Below are positions 1-8,499 of a stretch of 64,000 bases of DNA, piece after piece. The translations under genes and the position numbers were made by a program. The notes under the pieces are model-generated. The model had not been told where the DNA came from. It made no database searches and saw only the letters and a program-made list of their open reading frames with translations. Origin of the DNA: Bacillus sp. sid0103 (GTDB taxonomy: Bacteria > Bacillota > Bacilli > Bacillales_B > DSM-18226); assembly GCF_019219025.1 (NCBI RefSeq), contig NZ_JAHUWN010000001.1:1-64000 (forward strand), read 5' to 3'. Positions within the stretch are counted from its first letter, which is position 1. Each line of letters starts with the position of its first letter.

Positions 1-50
1 GATCATTTTGGAAATCACCTACATACATTTAATATCATTAATTATAAATT

Positions 51-96
51 AAAAAGGCAGTTGAAAGTTCAATTCAATTGAAACTTTCAACTGCCT
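51..96 (-). terminator. Rho-independent terminator after the phage tail gene
   Basis: A 14-bp perfect stem (GGCAGTTGAAAGTT at 56-69 with its complement at 82-95) is followed on the minus strand by a T-rich run. It lies downstream of the minus-strand tail gene ending at 149. Confidence 0.75.
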
Positions 97-148
97 AATT
101 TAGATATTGGACTTTTTCAGTGCCCTCCCCACGAAGGACCTCTTCTTT

Positions 149-1651
149 TTAGTATGGAGCAGGAATGTTATTCGCTGTTATGGCGAACGCAGGTGTATTT
201 GTTAAGATTGGACTAACGGATAAATCTGCCCCACAAATACCATAATTGATAAAGTTTCTGATGATGTTTTGAGCGATGATGAAATCGGTATTCAGGACGT
301 TTTTGTTCACGACAATCCCCACTTTTAACAGAGGTATTGTCCGAGTGTCGGCAATTATGTTTGAAGTGACAATTAGTTTCTTTCCATAAGCGCCCCAACC
401 CATGCGGATTCCCCATACGGCTCCGTCGATGTTATTGCACGTAACAACGGTACTGTCCTCTATATCAATCGCTGTATCTGTAATGTTTCTCAAGATGTTG
501 CCAGATACCGTCATTACTTTTCCGCCTACATTGGAATTCGTGCAGCTAATTCCTCCGTTCGAGTCGAGAATGAGGTTGTCACTAATGACCACGTTGTTCC
601 CACCAAACTCCGCATAAATGGCCCAATCTCCTGCATTGTTGACCCTATTAGAACTGACCACTGTATCGCCACTGTTATTGAGTCGTATACCCGACCGTGC
701 CGTTTGACTGATGACGTTGTGTGTGATTAATGCGCCGTTCACCTTGTCAACAACAATCCCGTTCCCATTTTCACCTGTACCACCTGTTGATGTAATATTG
801 GAAATGACATTATGACGGAAAATATTACTCACGTATTTTACGGAGCCGCCATTTGCGACTTCAATCCCTGCATTTGTGGCATTAGTAATCGTTGTTCGTT
901 CAATCGTTGCGGGTTTCGTAGAATCTAAACGGATGGCTTCTTTTGTGATGTCTGTTAATACGCAATCCCGCATAAGCAGACTCGTTTCATAGGACACAAT
1001 CGCATGGTGTTTCACGTTTCTGAAGGTACACTTGTCCAGTACAATATTATTAGAGGTAAAGAAACCAAGTAATTCAATTGTTAAAGCTAGATTATTTCCA
1101 TCAAAAATAATGTTTTCAAAGACAATATCGCTTCGGGAAGTAATGTCTACCATGCCTGAAGTGGTTCCTAGCTTGAAAACGGCTCCTTTTGCCCCGATTA
1201 AGTGCAATTTACTCACCAAATTTAGTTGGTTGCCGATGAGATATGTTCCTAAAGGAAAGTATAATCTCATTCCCTTATTAGATAGCGAGTCAATAATGTT
1301 TTGTATGGCAGCAGAATCATTCGTTACCCCATCCCCTTTTGCAGCCACAAATGGAGCAGGAGGAGCTAATACGTTAATCTCTTTTGTGTCTAGTTTTATC
1401 GCTACACCTGCCAATTGCGTCGTTAGATTAGTGACTTCGGACTTGTCTGCTTTACCCGTTAAATCGGCCGAAACCTTGTCCACTTTTCCGTCTACATCCT
1501 GGAGTGTTACTGAAAGACCATCGATTCTGTCATTATGATCCTTTGCTTTTGCGTCTAATGTGCGAAAATTCGCGTTAAGTTCTTCAGGTCTAAATGGGTC
1601 AGTCCCAACCCAATCGTTCAACTTTAAAAAATCCGTTTTATTTGTCGCCAT
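149..1651 (-). CDS. Phage tail-associated right-handed beta-helix protein
   Basis: A 500-residue protein with a short coiled N-terminus (about residues 15-75, heptad-like, containing DVDGKVDKVSADLTGK) followed by a long run of short hydrophobic repeats rich in N, V, I and T. The repeats are typical of right-handed parallel beta-helices of the pectate-lyase fold. The segment PFVAAKGDGVTNDSAAIQ is the classical start of this fold in phage tailspike and appendage proteins, which bind or cleave surface polysaccharide. I chose the start at MATNKTDF because AAGGGGGG lies about 9 bases upstream; the in-frame ATG 15 codons earlier has no ribosome site. It sits beside a tape-measure remnant, so it is probably a surviving prophage gene. 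Enzyme activity cannot be judged from sequence. Confidence 0.75.
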   Translation of the reverse strand: MATNKTDFLKLNDWVGTDPFRPEELNANFRTLDAKAKDHNDRIDGLSVTLQDVDGKVDKVSADLTGKADKSEVTNLTTQLAGVAIKLDTKEINVLAPPAPFVAAKGDGVTNDSAAIQNIIDSLSNKGMRLYFPLGTYLIGNQLNLVSKLHLIGAKGAVFKLGTTSGMVDITSRSDIVFENIIFDGNNLALTIELLGFFTSNNIVLDKCTFRNVKHHAIVSYETSLLMRDCVLTDITKEAIRLDSTKPATIERTTITNATNAGIEVANGGSVKYVSNIFRHNVISNITSTGGTGENGNGIVVDKVNGALITHNVISQTARSGIRLNNSGDTVVSSNRVNNAGDWAIYAEFGGNNVVISDNLILDSNGGISCTNSNVGGKVMTVSGNILRNITDTAIDIEDSTVVTCNNIDGAVWGIRMGWGAYGKKLIVTSNIIADTRTIPLLKVGIVVNKNVLNTDFIIAQNIIRNFINYGICGADLSVSPILTNTPAFAITANNIPAPY

Positions 1652-1716
1652 TACGTAAATCCCCCCTTTTTTATATAATATGGACAAGCCAGCCACGAGG
1701 TACCGGCTACTATCCC

Positions 1717-2206
1717 TTACGCGCCAGCTAAGCCAGCTGATTCTATTTGTTTAACGATTAATTCGAGTACATTTTTCGCATCTTTCTCCGACGATCCGGA
1801 TCCGTTAATATGAATGCCTCCGAAATTAAATACGTTTCCGCCTTTTCCTTCGTTGTACACTTTCGATTCTTCGGGAGTCAAAACTCGTTCGTCTTTATGG
1901 AGTGTCGCTTGATAGCCGTAGTATGGTACACGTGTTAAACCGCTAGCGTGCGCAGCGCCCTTCTTATCCTTGATCATCTCTATTGCCTTTTTTACACCGC
2001 AGTCAGCGACTGAAATAATTTGTCGACGGTTTTGGCAATTTGTTTACTGCCGCCTCCGTCTAGCCATTCGATGAACTTATCGAAAATGTCATGGATAACC
2101 CACTTCACCTGTCCGAATAAAGTCGTCTTAGCCTGAAACCCTTTGTCATTCCGGATACTATCTATCCAACTACCGATACCTTGTGCCGCGTTGACAAATC
2201 CTGTTT
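1717..2206 (-). pseudogene. Remnant of phage tail tape-measure protein C-terminus
   Basis: Two adjacent frames together encode a tape-measure-like C-terminus. The upstream piece (2204 down to about 2000) reads GFVNAAQGIGSWIDSIRNDK and ends in TAA. The last 86 codons (1977-1717) are in another frame and contain HASGLTRVPYYGYQATLHKD and ERVLTPEE, a hallmark of tape-measure C-termini (HASG...VPY.GY.A.LH.GERVLT). The upstream piece is cut off by a stop at about 2207, so the thousands of bases expected for the rest of the gene are missing. I call it a truncated, frameshifted remnant. The 86-codon piece could still be translated, but would have no obvious function alone. Confidence 0.65.
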
Positions 2207-2290
2207 AAGCCTAATTTTAAGGAAGACAAACTCCCCTATTTCTTTAAAAAGTATGTTATATAAAATTCACTTAAGTATGGTGATGATTAA

Positions 2291-2491
2291 TTGATAACAA
2301 TAATAACTGGAATAGACGGTGTTATCTATCATGGACACCCAACTACGATTTACGGACCCTGGCATCAAATAATAAATGGACCATACCCTCATCAAATTGT
2401 TATGGGAGGAATCCAATTCCCTTTACAACAAATAAGTCCGTCAATACCTATTGGTGGTTATGGTATCCCTTTTCGCATGGGTATATATTAA
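2291..2491 (+). CDS. Small hypothetical protein, Gly/Pro/His/Ile-rich
   Basis: A 66-codon reading frame starting at TTG with GGTGATG about 6 bases upstream. The product is rich in G, P, H, I and Y (IYHGHPTTIYGPWHQI; ending IGGYGIPFRMGIY), has no membrane segment and matches no family I recognise. The composition resembles small spore or coat-associated proteins of Bacillus, but that is only an impression. It lies between prophage debris and the tRNA remnant, so it may be phage cargo. Coding status is uncertain. Confidence 0.35.
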   Translation: MITIITGIDGVIYHGHPTTIYGPWHQIINGPYPHQIVMGGIQFPLQQISPSIPIGGYGIPFRMGIY

Positions 2492-2698
2492 TAAAACGCC
2501 ACCCGTTAAGGTGACGCAATGGTTTACGTTATTTAAACACGGAATTTTTACATCGTTTGACAATCCGCTGACTATTCGGCAAAATAGCGTATGTTGGTTA
2601 TTAAATTTTAAGCCGTAGGACCAACGATCACACTGTCGGTCAATCATGCGCTCAATTAACGCAATGACAATGCGATGACATTAACGAAGACATAACGT

Positions 2699-2745
2699 AA
2701 AGTTTCCTAAACTGTAGGTCGGAGGTTCGAATCCTCTCTGGGACG
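2699..2745 (+). other. 3' half of a tRNA-Arg(CCT)-like gene; likely phage attachment site (attR)
   Basis: The sequence holds an anticodon-loop-like TTCCTAA with stem AAAGT/ACTGT (one mismatch), variable region AGGTC, a T-arm GGAGG-TTCGAAT-CCTCT and an acceptor-like CTGGGACG. No 5' half (D-arm or acceptor 5' strand) precedes it. A host-type terminator follows at 2757. Integrases commonly use the anticodon-loop-to-3'-end part of a tRNA as the att core, which would leave exactly such a duplicate at the far end of a prophage. The phage debris immediately to the left fits this. Confidence 0.6.
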
Positions 2746-2756
2746 TAAAACCTTTA

Positions 2757-2829
2757 AAACACTGATATTATTGCATTTCTGTCGGATATTACTTTCCGGT
2801 AAGAGATACTTAATATCAGTGTTTTTTTG
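2757..2829 (+). terminator. Terminator downstream of the tRNA remnant
   Basis: ACACTGATATT at 2759-2769 pairs with AATATCAGTGT at 2812-2822, with a smaller CGGA/TCCG hairpin inside, followed by seven T. It appears to be the original tRNA terminator. Confidence 0.7.
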
Positions 2830-2895
2830 TCTGACTGTAAGGCTTGGTTAAATGGAAATAAAGAACACCGCATTGTAGAACGAGGACCTAAAGCT

Positions 2896-2924
2896 TGGAA
2901 AAAGCCCTTCCCAAAAAGGGGCTC
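2896..2924 (-). terminator. Terminator of the small membrane protein gene
   Basis: On the minus strand an AGCCCC...GGGCT stem is followed by TTTTT, 15-40 bases after the stop at 2938. Confidence 0.6.
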
Positions 2925-2937
2925 TAAGGTGGAATGT

Positions 2938-3372
2938 TTATAAATTATCTTTTTTACTAGCGCTATTTTTAAGAAGTCGATTTAAAAATCTTTTAGATAT
3001 TATGTTGACTGATGAAATTATTGTGAAGCCTAAGAAAAATACAACGTATCCCCATAATCCCACGATAGCATCTTGGAATTCCATGTTACCTCTATTAGTA
3101 ATTGCTTGTTGTATTTCTATTGCAAATACTAAAACTACCATGAATGTAAAAGTATAGAGAAAAGATAGAATTGTGATTCCAAAAGGCATTTTTGATATTA
3201 ATTTAGACAAAATAAGTACAATAAGAAACACAAAGATGCCGATAATACCCATAATCCAAAAGTGTAAGTCTTTATCATTTAAACCAAGATTTAAATAATT
3301 ACTTGCATATATTTGAATAAAATCATGGATATTATTTAAAAGGTCAGTAAGCATAAGAATTATTTCTTTCAA
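2938..3372 (-). CDS. Small integral membrane protein, unknown function
   Basis: A product of about 144 residues with three predicted membrane helices: about residues 35-60 (FWIMGIIGIFVFLIVLIL), 65-90 (ITILSFLYTFTFMVVLVF) and 100-125 (VGLWGYVVFFLGFTIISS). The C-terminus is basic (KRFLNRLLKNSASKK), which suggests it is cytosolic. I place the start at TTG 3372 because AAGGGGTGA precedes it by 5 bases; the in-frame GTG at 3381 overlaps that ribosome site. A TATAAT-like box lies just upstream on the minus strand. It forms a single-gene unit with its own terminator. I do not recognise a family. Confidence 0.6.
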   Translation of the reverse strand: MKEIILMLTDLLNNIHDFIQIYASNYLNLGLNDKDLHFWIMGIIGIFVFLIVLILSKLISKMPFGITILSFLYTFTFMVVLVFAIEIQQAITNRGNMEFQDAIVGLWGYVVFFLGFTIISSVNIISKRFLNRLLKNSASKKDNL

Positions 3373-3418
3373 TTTTATCACCCCTTAACTTCATTGTATT
3401 ATAGCAATAAAATGGAAG

Positions 3419-3448
3419 CAAAAAAGAATCACGTCAAGTTGACGTGAT
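3419..3448 (-). terminator. Terminator of the ferredoxin-NADP reductase unit
   Basis: ATCACGTCAA/TTGACGTGAT stem followed by TCTTTTTT on the minus strand, about 115 bases after the stop at 3564. Confidence 0.8.
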
Positions 3449-3563
3449 CATGGAAGAGATATATCGAACCAAATAGATGTAACATAAAATACCTTTCCCC
3501 TTGTATCATTTTTTGAAGGGCATATCAGAAGACGGACTTTTGCAACAAAGAGTTTAGATTTGC

Positions 3564-4613
3564 TTATTTCATCATTTGTTTCACTAATTCCCTATTGCGC
3601 TTCTTAAAGAGATCATTGTGAGAAGAGACCATCCCGATTTTACTTGCGTCTGGCTGAATAAATTGTTTCGCTTTATTTACTGCGTTTGCTGCATCTTGGA
3701 ATGCACCTGTTATTAAATTAACCTTACCATCATACATAAGGATGTCACCAGCAGCATAAAGCCCCTCTACGGATGATTCACTTACAGAATTACCAGCAAT
3801 ATAATAATTGTCTGCTAGCTTAATATTTAAACTGCTGTTTTCTATTAATGTGGCATCTTGTTCATACCCATGATTAATAATTACTTCATCAATCGGCAAA
3901 TAAGAAACCTCTCCTGAAACATGGTTTGTCAGTTCTACCATTTCAATAGAATCATGATTGCTGCTGGCAATCAGTTTGGTAATTGAGGTGTGAAATAAAC
4001 AAACAGCAGAACTTTTCATTAACTGTGTTGCTTGTGCCTCGTGACCTTTTAATGCCTCTTTTCTATACGTCACATAAATCTTTTTGGCAATCGACTCTAA
4101 CTCATTAGCCCAATCAATGGCCGTATTACCACCCCCTGAGATGATGACGGTTTTATCTTTAAAATGTTTTAACGACTTCACTGTGTAGTTTAAATTTGAT
4201 ACCTCAAATCTCTCCGCGCCTTCTATCTCCAGCTTTTGAGGGGTCAAGATTCCACTTCCGATTGCTACAATGACTGTTTTTGAATAATGCTTCTGTCCGG
4301 AGGAAGTCTCTAAGACAAAAATTCCTGCCTCATTACGTGTAATCGACTCAACCTTTTCGTTTAAGACTACTGTTGGATTAAACGTTAATCCCTGAGCAAT
4401 TAGCTGTTCAATCAATTTTGCTCCTGGAATGGGCGTTTGCCCGCCAACATCCCAGATCATTTTCTCTGGATAAACATGAATTTTCCCACCTAATTGCGGC
4501 TGGAATTCTATCAACTTTGTTTTCATTTCTCTAAGTCCGCTATAAAAAGTCGAGTAAAGCCCTGCTGGTCCCCCGCCAATTACGGTCACATCAAATACTT
4601 CCTGCTGCTCCAT
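3564..4613 (-). CDS. Ferredoxin/flavodoxin-NADP(+) reductase, YumC/YcgT type
   Basis: This 349-residue flavoprotein has the thioredoxin-reductase fold: an N-terminal FAD site (VIGGGPAGLYS, residues about 11-21), an NADPH site (ISGGGNTAIDWA, about 160-171) and a C-terminal FAD motif (GLYAAGDI). The CxxC pair of thioredoxin reductases is absent, which defines the ferredoxin-NADP reductase subgroup that moves electrons between NADPH and ferredoxin or flavodoxin. B. subtilis has two such enzymes, YumC and YcgT, of similar length. Its position downstream of Fur-box-like sites and beside a siderophore importer suggests a role in iron acquisition, for instance supplying electrons to release iron from siderophores (inference). 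It is probably co-transcribed with the upstream four-cysteine gene, 30 bases away. Confidence 0.85.
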   Translation of the reverse strand: MEQQEVFDVTVIGGGPAGLYSTFYSGLREMKTKLIEFQPQLGGKIHVYPEKMIWDVGGQTPIPGAKLIEQLIAQGLTFNPTVVLNEKVESITRNEAGIFVLETSSGQKHYSKTVIVAIGSGILTPQKLEIEGAERFEVSNLNYTVKSLKHFKDKTVIISGGGNTAIDWANELESIAKKIYVTYRKEALKGHEAQATQLMKSSAVCLFHTSITKLIASSNHDSIEMVELTNHVSGEVSYLPIDEVIINHGYEQDATLIENSSLNIKLADNYYIAGNSVSESSVEGLYAAGDILMYDGKVNLITGAFQDAANAVNKAKQFIQPDASKIGMVSSHNDLFKKRNRELVKQMMK

Positions 4614-4643
4614 CTTTGCACACTCCCTGCCAAGAAAATCTTT

Positions 4644-5411
4644 TTATGAAAAATATGTAGTCGATTCATTCACATTTCGAGCATCACGTTTACAGACATG
4701 TTCAAAAGGACAAGTTCCACAATCATCTTCGTTGTATACCTCATTAAAACTTGAAGAATTACCTAGAAAATGATTCATCGCCTGCAAATAACGAATGCTT
4801 TCTTCAATTTTTTCAGATGTAGGAAAAAATGTATGCTTTTTTCCGTCCAATAAAGTTGTCACTTCAATTCTGTCAGGGATTTTATTTAACACCTTCTTCG
4901 AAAATACTGCGATTAAATGGTTATAAAGCATTAGCATGTCTGGTTCTGCCTCGACTAAGTACTTTTTTACAACAATGGAGGAATTGGACCATTCCGCCAC
5001 ATCAATCGTTAAAGAGATATCCATATCTAGTTCTTGTATATTGGATTTAAATTTTTCAAATAAAAATAAAGGTGGGGTTGAATCTGTTTCTATGGTCAAA
5101 TTTTGCATTAAGTAATCGGTAATTTTAGCTGTTACCGTATAATACTGAATTCTAGATTCAAATATTTGAGGAGATATGTTGATCCAATATCGGTCTACCA
5201 ATGAAAGAATCTTTGCTGCTGATCGCTGTTCGATCGGGAGTCGAAAATAAGAAAAGACGACATGATTTACAACCTGTTGAACCATATGTCTCCAGTCCTT
5301 TGGGAGTTTTTTCTTCTCAATATATTCATAATAAAATTTATACGGACAAGTAATGAAACCTCTTAAATTTTCCTCCGTCATATATTTCATTGCTTTCATA
5401 TGGCTCTTCAT
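4644..5411 (-). CDS. Four-cysteine protein, possible Fe-S PD-(D/E)XK-like domain, iron-regulated
   Basis: A 255-residue protein. An early cysteine in FITCPYKFYYEY (about residue 22) and a C-terminal CGTCPFEHVC (C-x2-C-x5-C) reproduce the spacing of the 4Fe-4S cluster in Cas4/AddB-type nucleases: one N-terminal cysteine and three C-terminal. The N-terminal TCPYKFYYEYIEK also resembles the start of PD-(D/E)XK superfamily proteins. I cannot find a convincing nuclease motif between them; the central part contains only degenerate acidic stretches such as LVEAEPDML. It may therefore be a non-catalytic Fe-S or redox protein. The start has AGGAGGGG 7 bases upstream. It is the first gene of the minus-strand unit that faces the Fur-type sites and precedes the ferredoxin-NADP reductase. 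Confidence 0.6.
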   Translation of the reverse strand: MKSHMKAMKYMTEENLRGFITCPYKFYYEYIEKKKLPKDWRHMVQQVVNHVVFSYFRLPIEQRSAAKILSLVDRYWINISPQIFESRIQYYTVTAKITDYLMQNLTIETDSTPPLFLFEKFKSNIQELDMDISLTIDVAEWSNSSIVVKKYLVEAEPDMLMLYNHLIAVFSKKVLNKIPDRIEVTTLLDGKKHTFFPTSEKIEESIRYLQAMNHFLGNSSSFNEVYNEDDCGTCPFEHVCKRDARNVNESTTYFS

Positions 5412-5449
5412 GTCAAAACCCCTCCTATATCATAAATCCAACTCCGCTA

Positions 5450-5468
5450 ATTGATAAATATTATCACT
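5450..5468. promoter_or_regulatory. Fur box-like site 1
   Basis: ATTGATAAATATTATCACT contains the TGATAA-ATA-TTATCA palindrome. It lies 40 bases upstream of the four-cysteine gene, so it probably controls the minus-strand unit. Confidence 0.6.
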
Positions 5469-5481
5469 TAACTCTATTTTA

Positions 5482-5500
5482 ATTGATAACGATTATCAAT
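5482..5500. promoter_or_regulatory. Fur box-like site 2
   Basis: ATTGATAACGATTATCAAT closely matches the 19-bp consensus GATAATGATTATCATTATC arrangement. It lies in the shared divergent promoter region. Confidence 0.7.
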
Positions 5501-5658
5501 ATCAAATGTTTTTTTTATTTTTTAGAATTTTTTTATTAAATTCTCTGTATCTTTCAGTCATATCAACGATTTCCCTATCCTTTCCACATGGATCCTCTAA
5601 AAAACTAAAAAATTAGTTATTGACAACAACTAAATCAACCGAATATAGTTATTTATGA

Positions 5659-5678
5659 AAATGATAATCATTATCATT
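5659..5678. promoter_or_regulatory. Fur box-like site 3 of the siderophore importer operon
   Basis: AAATGATAATCATTATCATT is a near-perfect Fur box. It lies 30-50 bases before the ATPase start, where bound Fur would block transcription of the importer. Confidence 0.85.
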
Positions 5679-5708
5679 TACTTACTCTTGTATAAAAGGA
5701 GGCCAATA

Positions 5709-6554
5709 ATGGTTCGGTTATATACAGATGATTTAAACATTAGCTATGGTGAACAGTTGATTGTTAAAAATCTCAGTGTGAAAATACCCGATCGAAAAAT
5801 TACAACTATCGTCGGGTCTAATGGCTGCGGGAAGTCTACATTATTGAAAGCAATCACACGGATAATTTCGCAGCAATCTGGAAGCGTTTTGTTGGATGGG
5901 AAAGATATCTCAAAAGAAAATACAAAGATTCTTGCAAAAAAAATGGCCATTCTCCCCCAATCACCTGAAAGTGCTGGTGGGATGTCAGTGGGTGAACTCG
6001 TTTCCTATGGCCGCTTCCCCTATCAAAAAGGCTTTGGACGCTTAACGAAAAAAGATTATGAAGTTATTGACTGGGCACTTGAAGTCACAGGTTTACTAGA
6101 CTTTAAGTTTCGTTCAGTCGATTCCTTATCTGGAGGCCAACGCCAACGAGTTTGGATTGCCATGGCTCTTGCTCAAGAAACGGACATCATTTTTCTGGAT
6201 GAACCAACCACCTATTTAGATATGGCCCATCAACTGGAAGTACTAGAACTCCTGCAAAAGTTGAACATCGAACAGGATCGAACGATTGTCATGGTCCTTC
6301 ACGATTTAAATCATGCTGCGCGTTTCTCTGACTATATGATTGCTCTGAAAGAGGGCTACATCATTAAGGCTGGAAATTGTGAGGAGGTAATGACTCACGA
6401 GGTTTTAAAAAGGGTGTTTCAAATTGATGCCCAAATTGGAAGAGATCCACGTACAAATAAACTAATGTGTATTACCTATAACTTATTAAAGGGAGAAAAT
6501 CAAAATGAAAAAACTGCTATACCCGTTTATCCTGCTCTTAGTGTTAATTATTAG
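5709..6554 (+). CDS. Iron-siderophore ABC transporter, ATP-binding protein (FecE/YusV type)
   Basis: A 281-residue ATPase with Walker A GSNGCGKST (residues 36-44), signature LSGGQRQRV, Walker B IIFLDEPTTYLD and the H-loop VLHDLNHAAR. The family energises import of ferric siderophores or cobalamin. The start is ATG 5709 with AAAGGAGG just upstream, inside the reach of a Fur box. Its last 50 bases overlap the start of the binding-protein gene in another frame, indicating translational coupling. The ATPase-lipoprotein-permease-permease order with Fur control makes iron-siderophore the likely substrate class, but not which siderophore. Confidence 0.9.
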   Translation: MVRLYTDDLNISYGEQLIVKNLSVKIPDRKITTIVGSNGCGKSTLLKAITRIISQQSGSVLLDGKDISKENTKILAKKMAILPQSPESAGGMSVGELVSYGRFPYQKGFGRLTKKDYEVIDWALEVTGLLDFKFRSVDSLSGGQRQRVWIAMALAQETDIIFLDEPTTYLDMAHQLEVLELLQKLNIEQDRTIVMVLHDLNHAARFSDYMIALKEGYIIKAGNCEEVMTHEVLKRVFQIDAQIGRDPRTNKLMCITYNLLKGENQNEKTAIPVYPALSVNY

Positions 6555-7428
6555 TGCCTGCAGTAGCCAGACTTCAGGAAAAGAAGAAAGTAAACCTAAA
6601 AAAGAAGAGCAATCAAAAACCATTACATATCAATCAGAAAATGGTCCAATCGAAGTCCCGTCCAACCCAAAACGTGTCATTTTGCTGTCAGGATTCACGG
6701 GTAATGTCATCGATTTAGGTGTAAATATCGTTGGAGTTGATGTTTGGTCTAAAAATAACCCCACTTTTAAAGAAGAATTAAAAGATGTTGCTGAAGTATC
6801 TGATGAAAACTTAGAAAAAATTATTGAATTAGAACCGGATTTAATTATTGGGTTATCCAATATTAAAAACCTTGATAAATTAAAAGAAATTGCTCCAACT
6901 GTAACTTATACATGGGGGAAAGCCGATTATTTAACCCAACACATAGAAATCGGAAAGCTGTTAAATAAAGAGAAAGAAGCCCAAGCTTGGGTTGATGACT
7001 TCAAAACACGTGCAAAAACCGTTGGAGACGAAATTCGTTCAAAAATTGGTGAAGATGCAACGGTTTCAGTCATCGAAGCTTATGATAAGGATCTATATGT
7101 ATTCGGTAATAACTGGGCAAGAGGAACGGAAATCTTATATCAAGCCATGAATTTGAAAATGCCTGATAAGGTGAAGGAAATGGCATTGAAATCTGGCTAC
7201 TATACGATTTCAGCAGAGGTACTTCCTGAGTATGCCGGGGACTATGTGATACTTAGTAAATATGCTAATGCGGATCACTCATTCCAAGAAACAGAAACGT
7301 ACAAAAATATTCCAGCGGTTAAAAACAATCGTGTCTTTGAATTAAATGGAAACGGTGCCTCCTTTAGTGACCCAGTTACATTAGATAAGCAATTAGACTT
7401 TTTTAAGAAGTCATTTCTCGGAAACTAA
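6505..7428 (+). CDS. Iron-siderophore ABC transporter, substrate-binding lipoprotein
   Basis: A 307-residue lipoprotein with signal peptide MKKLLYPFILLLVLIISAC and a lipobox cysteine at residue 19, followed by a charged low-complexity linker (SGKEESKPKKEEQSK). The class III binding-protein fold is visible from PSNPKRVILLSGFTGNVIDLG through LEPDLIIGLSNI and the long helix after it. It anchors to the outer membrane face and hands ferric siderophore to the two permeases encoded next. The start has AAGGGAG about 9 bases upstream and overlaps the ATPase gene by 50 bases. The ligand cannot be predicted. Confidence 0.9.
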   Translation: MKKLLYPFILLLVLIISACSSQTSGKEESKPKKEEQSKTITYQSENGPIEVPSNPKRVILLSGFTGNVIDLGVNIVGVDVWSKNNPTFKEELKDVAEVSDENLEKIIELEPDLIIGLSNIKNLDKLKEIAPTVTYTWGKADYLTQHIEIGKLLNKEKEAQAWVDDFKTRAKTVGDEIRSKIGEDATVSVIEAYDKDLYVFGNNWARGTEILYQAMNLKMPDKVKEMALKSGYYTISAEVLPEYAGDYVILSKYANADHSFQETETYKNIPAVKNNRVFELNGNGASFSDPVTLDKQLDFFKKSFLGN

Positions 7429-7436
7429 TAACCTAT

Positions 7437-7462
7437 GAGGGATTCTTATGAAGAATTCCCTC
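7437..7462 (+). promoter_or_regulatory. Intercistronic hairpin between lipoprotein and permease
   Basis: GAGGGATTCTT-ATG-AAGAATTCCCTC forms a stem of about 11 bp with no clean T run. In importer operons such hairpins often stabilise the mRNA of the abundant binding protein or lower downstream expression. The role here is inference. Confidence 0.5.
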
Positions 7463-7497
7463 TTCCCTTATTCTAGGAAAGAAAAGATGAGAGACTG

Positions 7498-8499
7498 ATG
7501 ACAAAAGAAAATTTCCCCTTTGTATATAAAATCATTGCCGGTCTTCTTGTATTTATCGGTATGACGATTGCTGCCTGCGTTTTTGGAGCGGCAGATACGA
7601 CTATCAAGGATGTCTGGCTGGCGCTTACTTCAAACGTGTCCAACAATGCCACGTTAATGCTCCTTGAAATCCGATTTCCAAGAGCGGTAGCAGCCATTTT
7701 TGTTGGTGCCGCACTCGCTGTTTCAGGAGCGATCATGCAAGGACTGACGAGAAATCCACTAGCAGATCCTGGTTTACTTGGATTAACAGCTGGTGCGAAT
7801 GCGGCACTTGCCATAACCATTGCGTTTATCCCTTCTGCCAATTATTTCAGCTTGACGATCGCTTGTTTTGTGGGAGCTGCTGTTGGAACATTGATGGTTT
7901 TTGGTATCGGTTCCATAAAGAAAGGCGGCTTTTCTCCGCTTAGAATTGTTTTAGCTGGAGCAGCGGTCTCTGCCTTCCTTTATGCAGTTGCAGAAGGAAT
8001 TGGGATTTATTTCAAAGTTTCCAAAAATGTTTCCATGTGGAATTCAGGAGGGATGATTGGGACGTCTTGGAAACAGCTTCAAATCATCGTCCCATTTATT
8101 ATTATTGGGATACTAGTTTCACTGCTTCTCTCCAGACAACTGACTATTCTTAGTTTAAATGAAGAAGTTGCCGTAGGATTAGGGCAAAAAACAACTCAAA
8201 TTAAGACAATTCTATTTATAGTGATCATTCTATTAGCTGGTGCATCTGTGGCACTTGTCGGGAATATGGCCTTCATCGGATTAATGGTACCCCATTTGAT
8301 TCGCGCAATCGTCGGAACGGATTACCGTTTCATCATTCCAATGTCCGCTATTTCTGGAGCCACTTTTATGCTTTTTGCTGATACCCTTGGCCGAACAATT
8401 AATGCTCCTTACGAAACACCAATCGTTGCAATAATGGCTGTAATGGGTTTGCCCTTCTTCCTTGTTATTGTCCGTAAAGGAGGAAGAGTATTTTCATGA
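7498..8499 (+). CDS. Iron-siderophore ABC transporter permease 1 (FecCD family)
   Basis: A 333-residue polytopic protein of the BtuC/FecCD family with about ten membrane helices. It carries the family motif RFPRAVAAIFVGAALAVSGA near residues 55-75, GLTRNPLADPGLLGL, and GLMVPHLIR near the C-terminus, which contacts the ATPase. It forms half of the channel with the next permease; the two genes overlap by four bases (ATGA). Only a weak ribosome site (GATGAGAG) precedes the ATG, so this gene may depend on read-through from the lipoprotein gene. Confidence 0.9.
   Translation: MTKENFPFVYKIIAGLLVFIGMTIAACVFGAADTTIKDVWLALTSNVSNNATLMLLEIRFPRAVAAIFVGAALAVSGAIMQGLTRNPLADPGLLGLTAGANAALAITIAFIPSANYFSLTIACFVGAAVGTLMVFGIGSIKKGGFSPLRIVLAGAAVSAFLYAVAEGIGIYFKVSKNVSMWNSGGMIGTSWKQLQIIVPFIIIGILVSLLLSRQLTILSLNEEVAVGLGQKTTQIKTILFIVIILLAGASVALVGNMAFIGLMVPHLIRAIVGTDYRFIIPMSAISGATFMLFADTLGRTINAPYETPIVAIMAVMGLPFFLVIVRKGGRVFS

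Noticed and set aside
4644..5411. Cas4 or AddB nuclease annotation for the four-cysteine protein
   Set aside because: The catalytic acidic/lysine motif is not visible and the context is iron uptake, not CRISPR or recombination.
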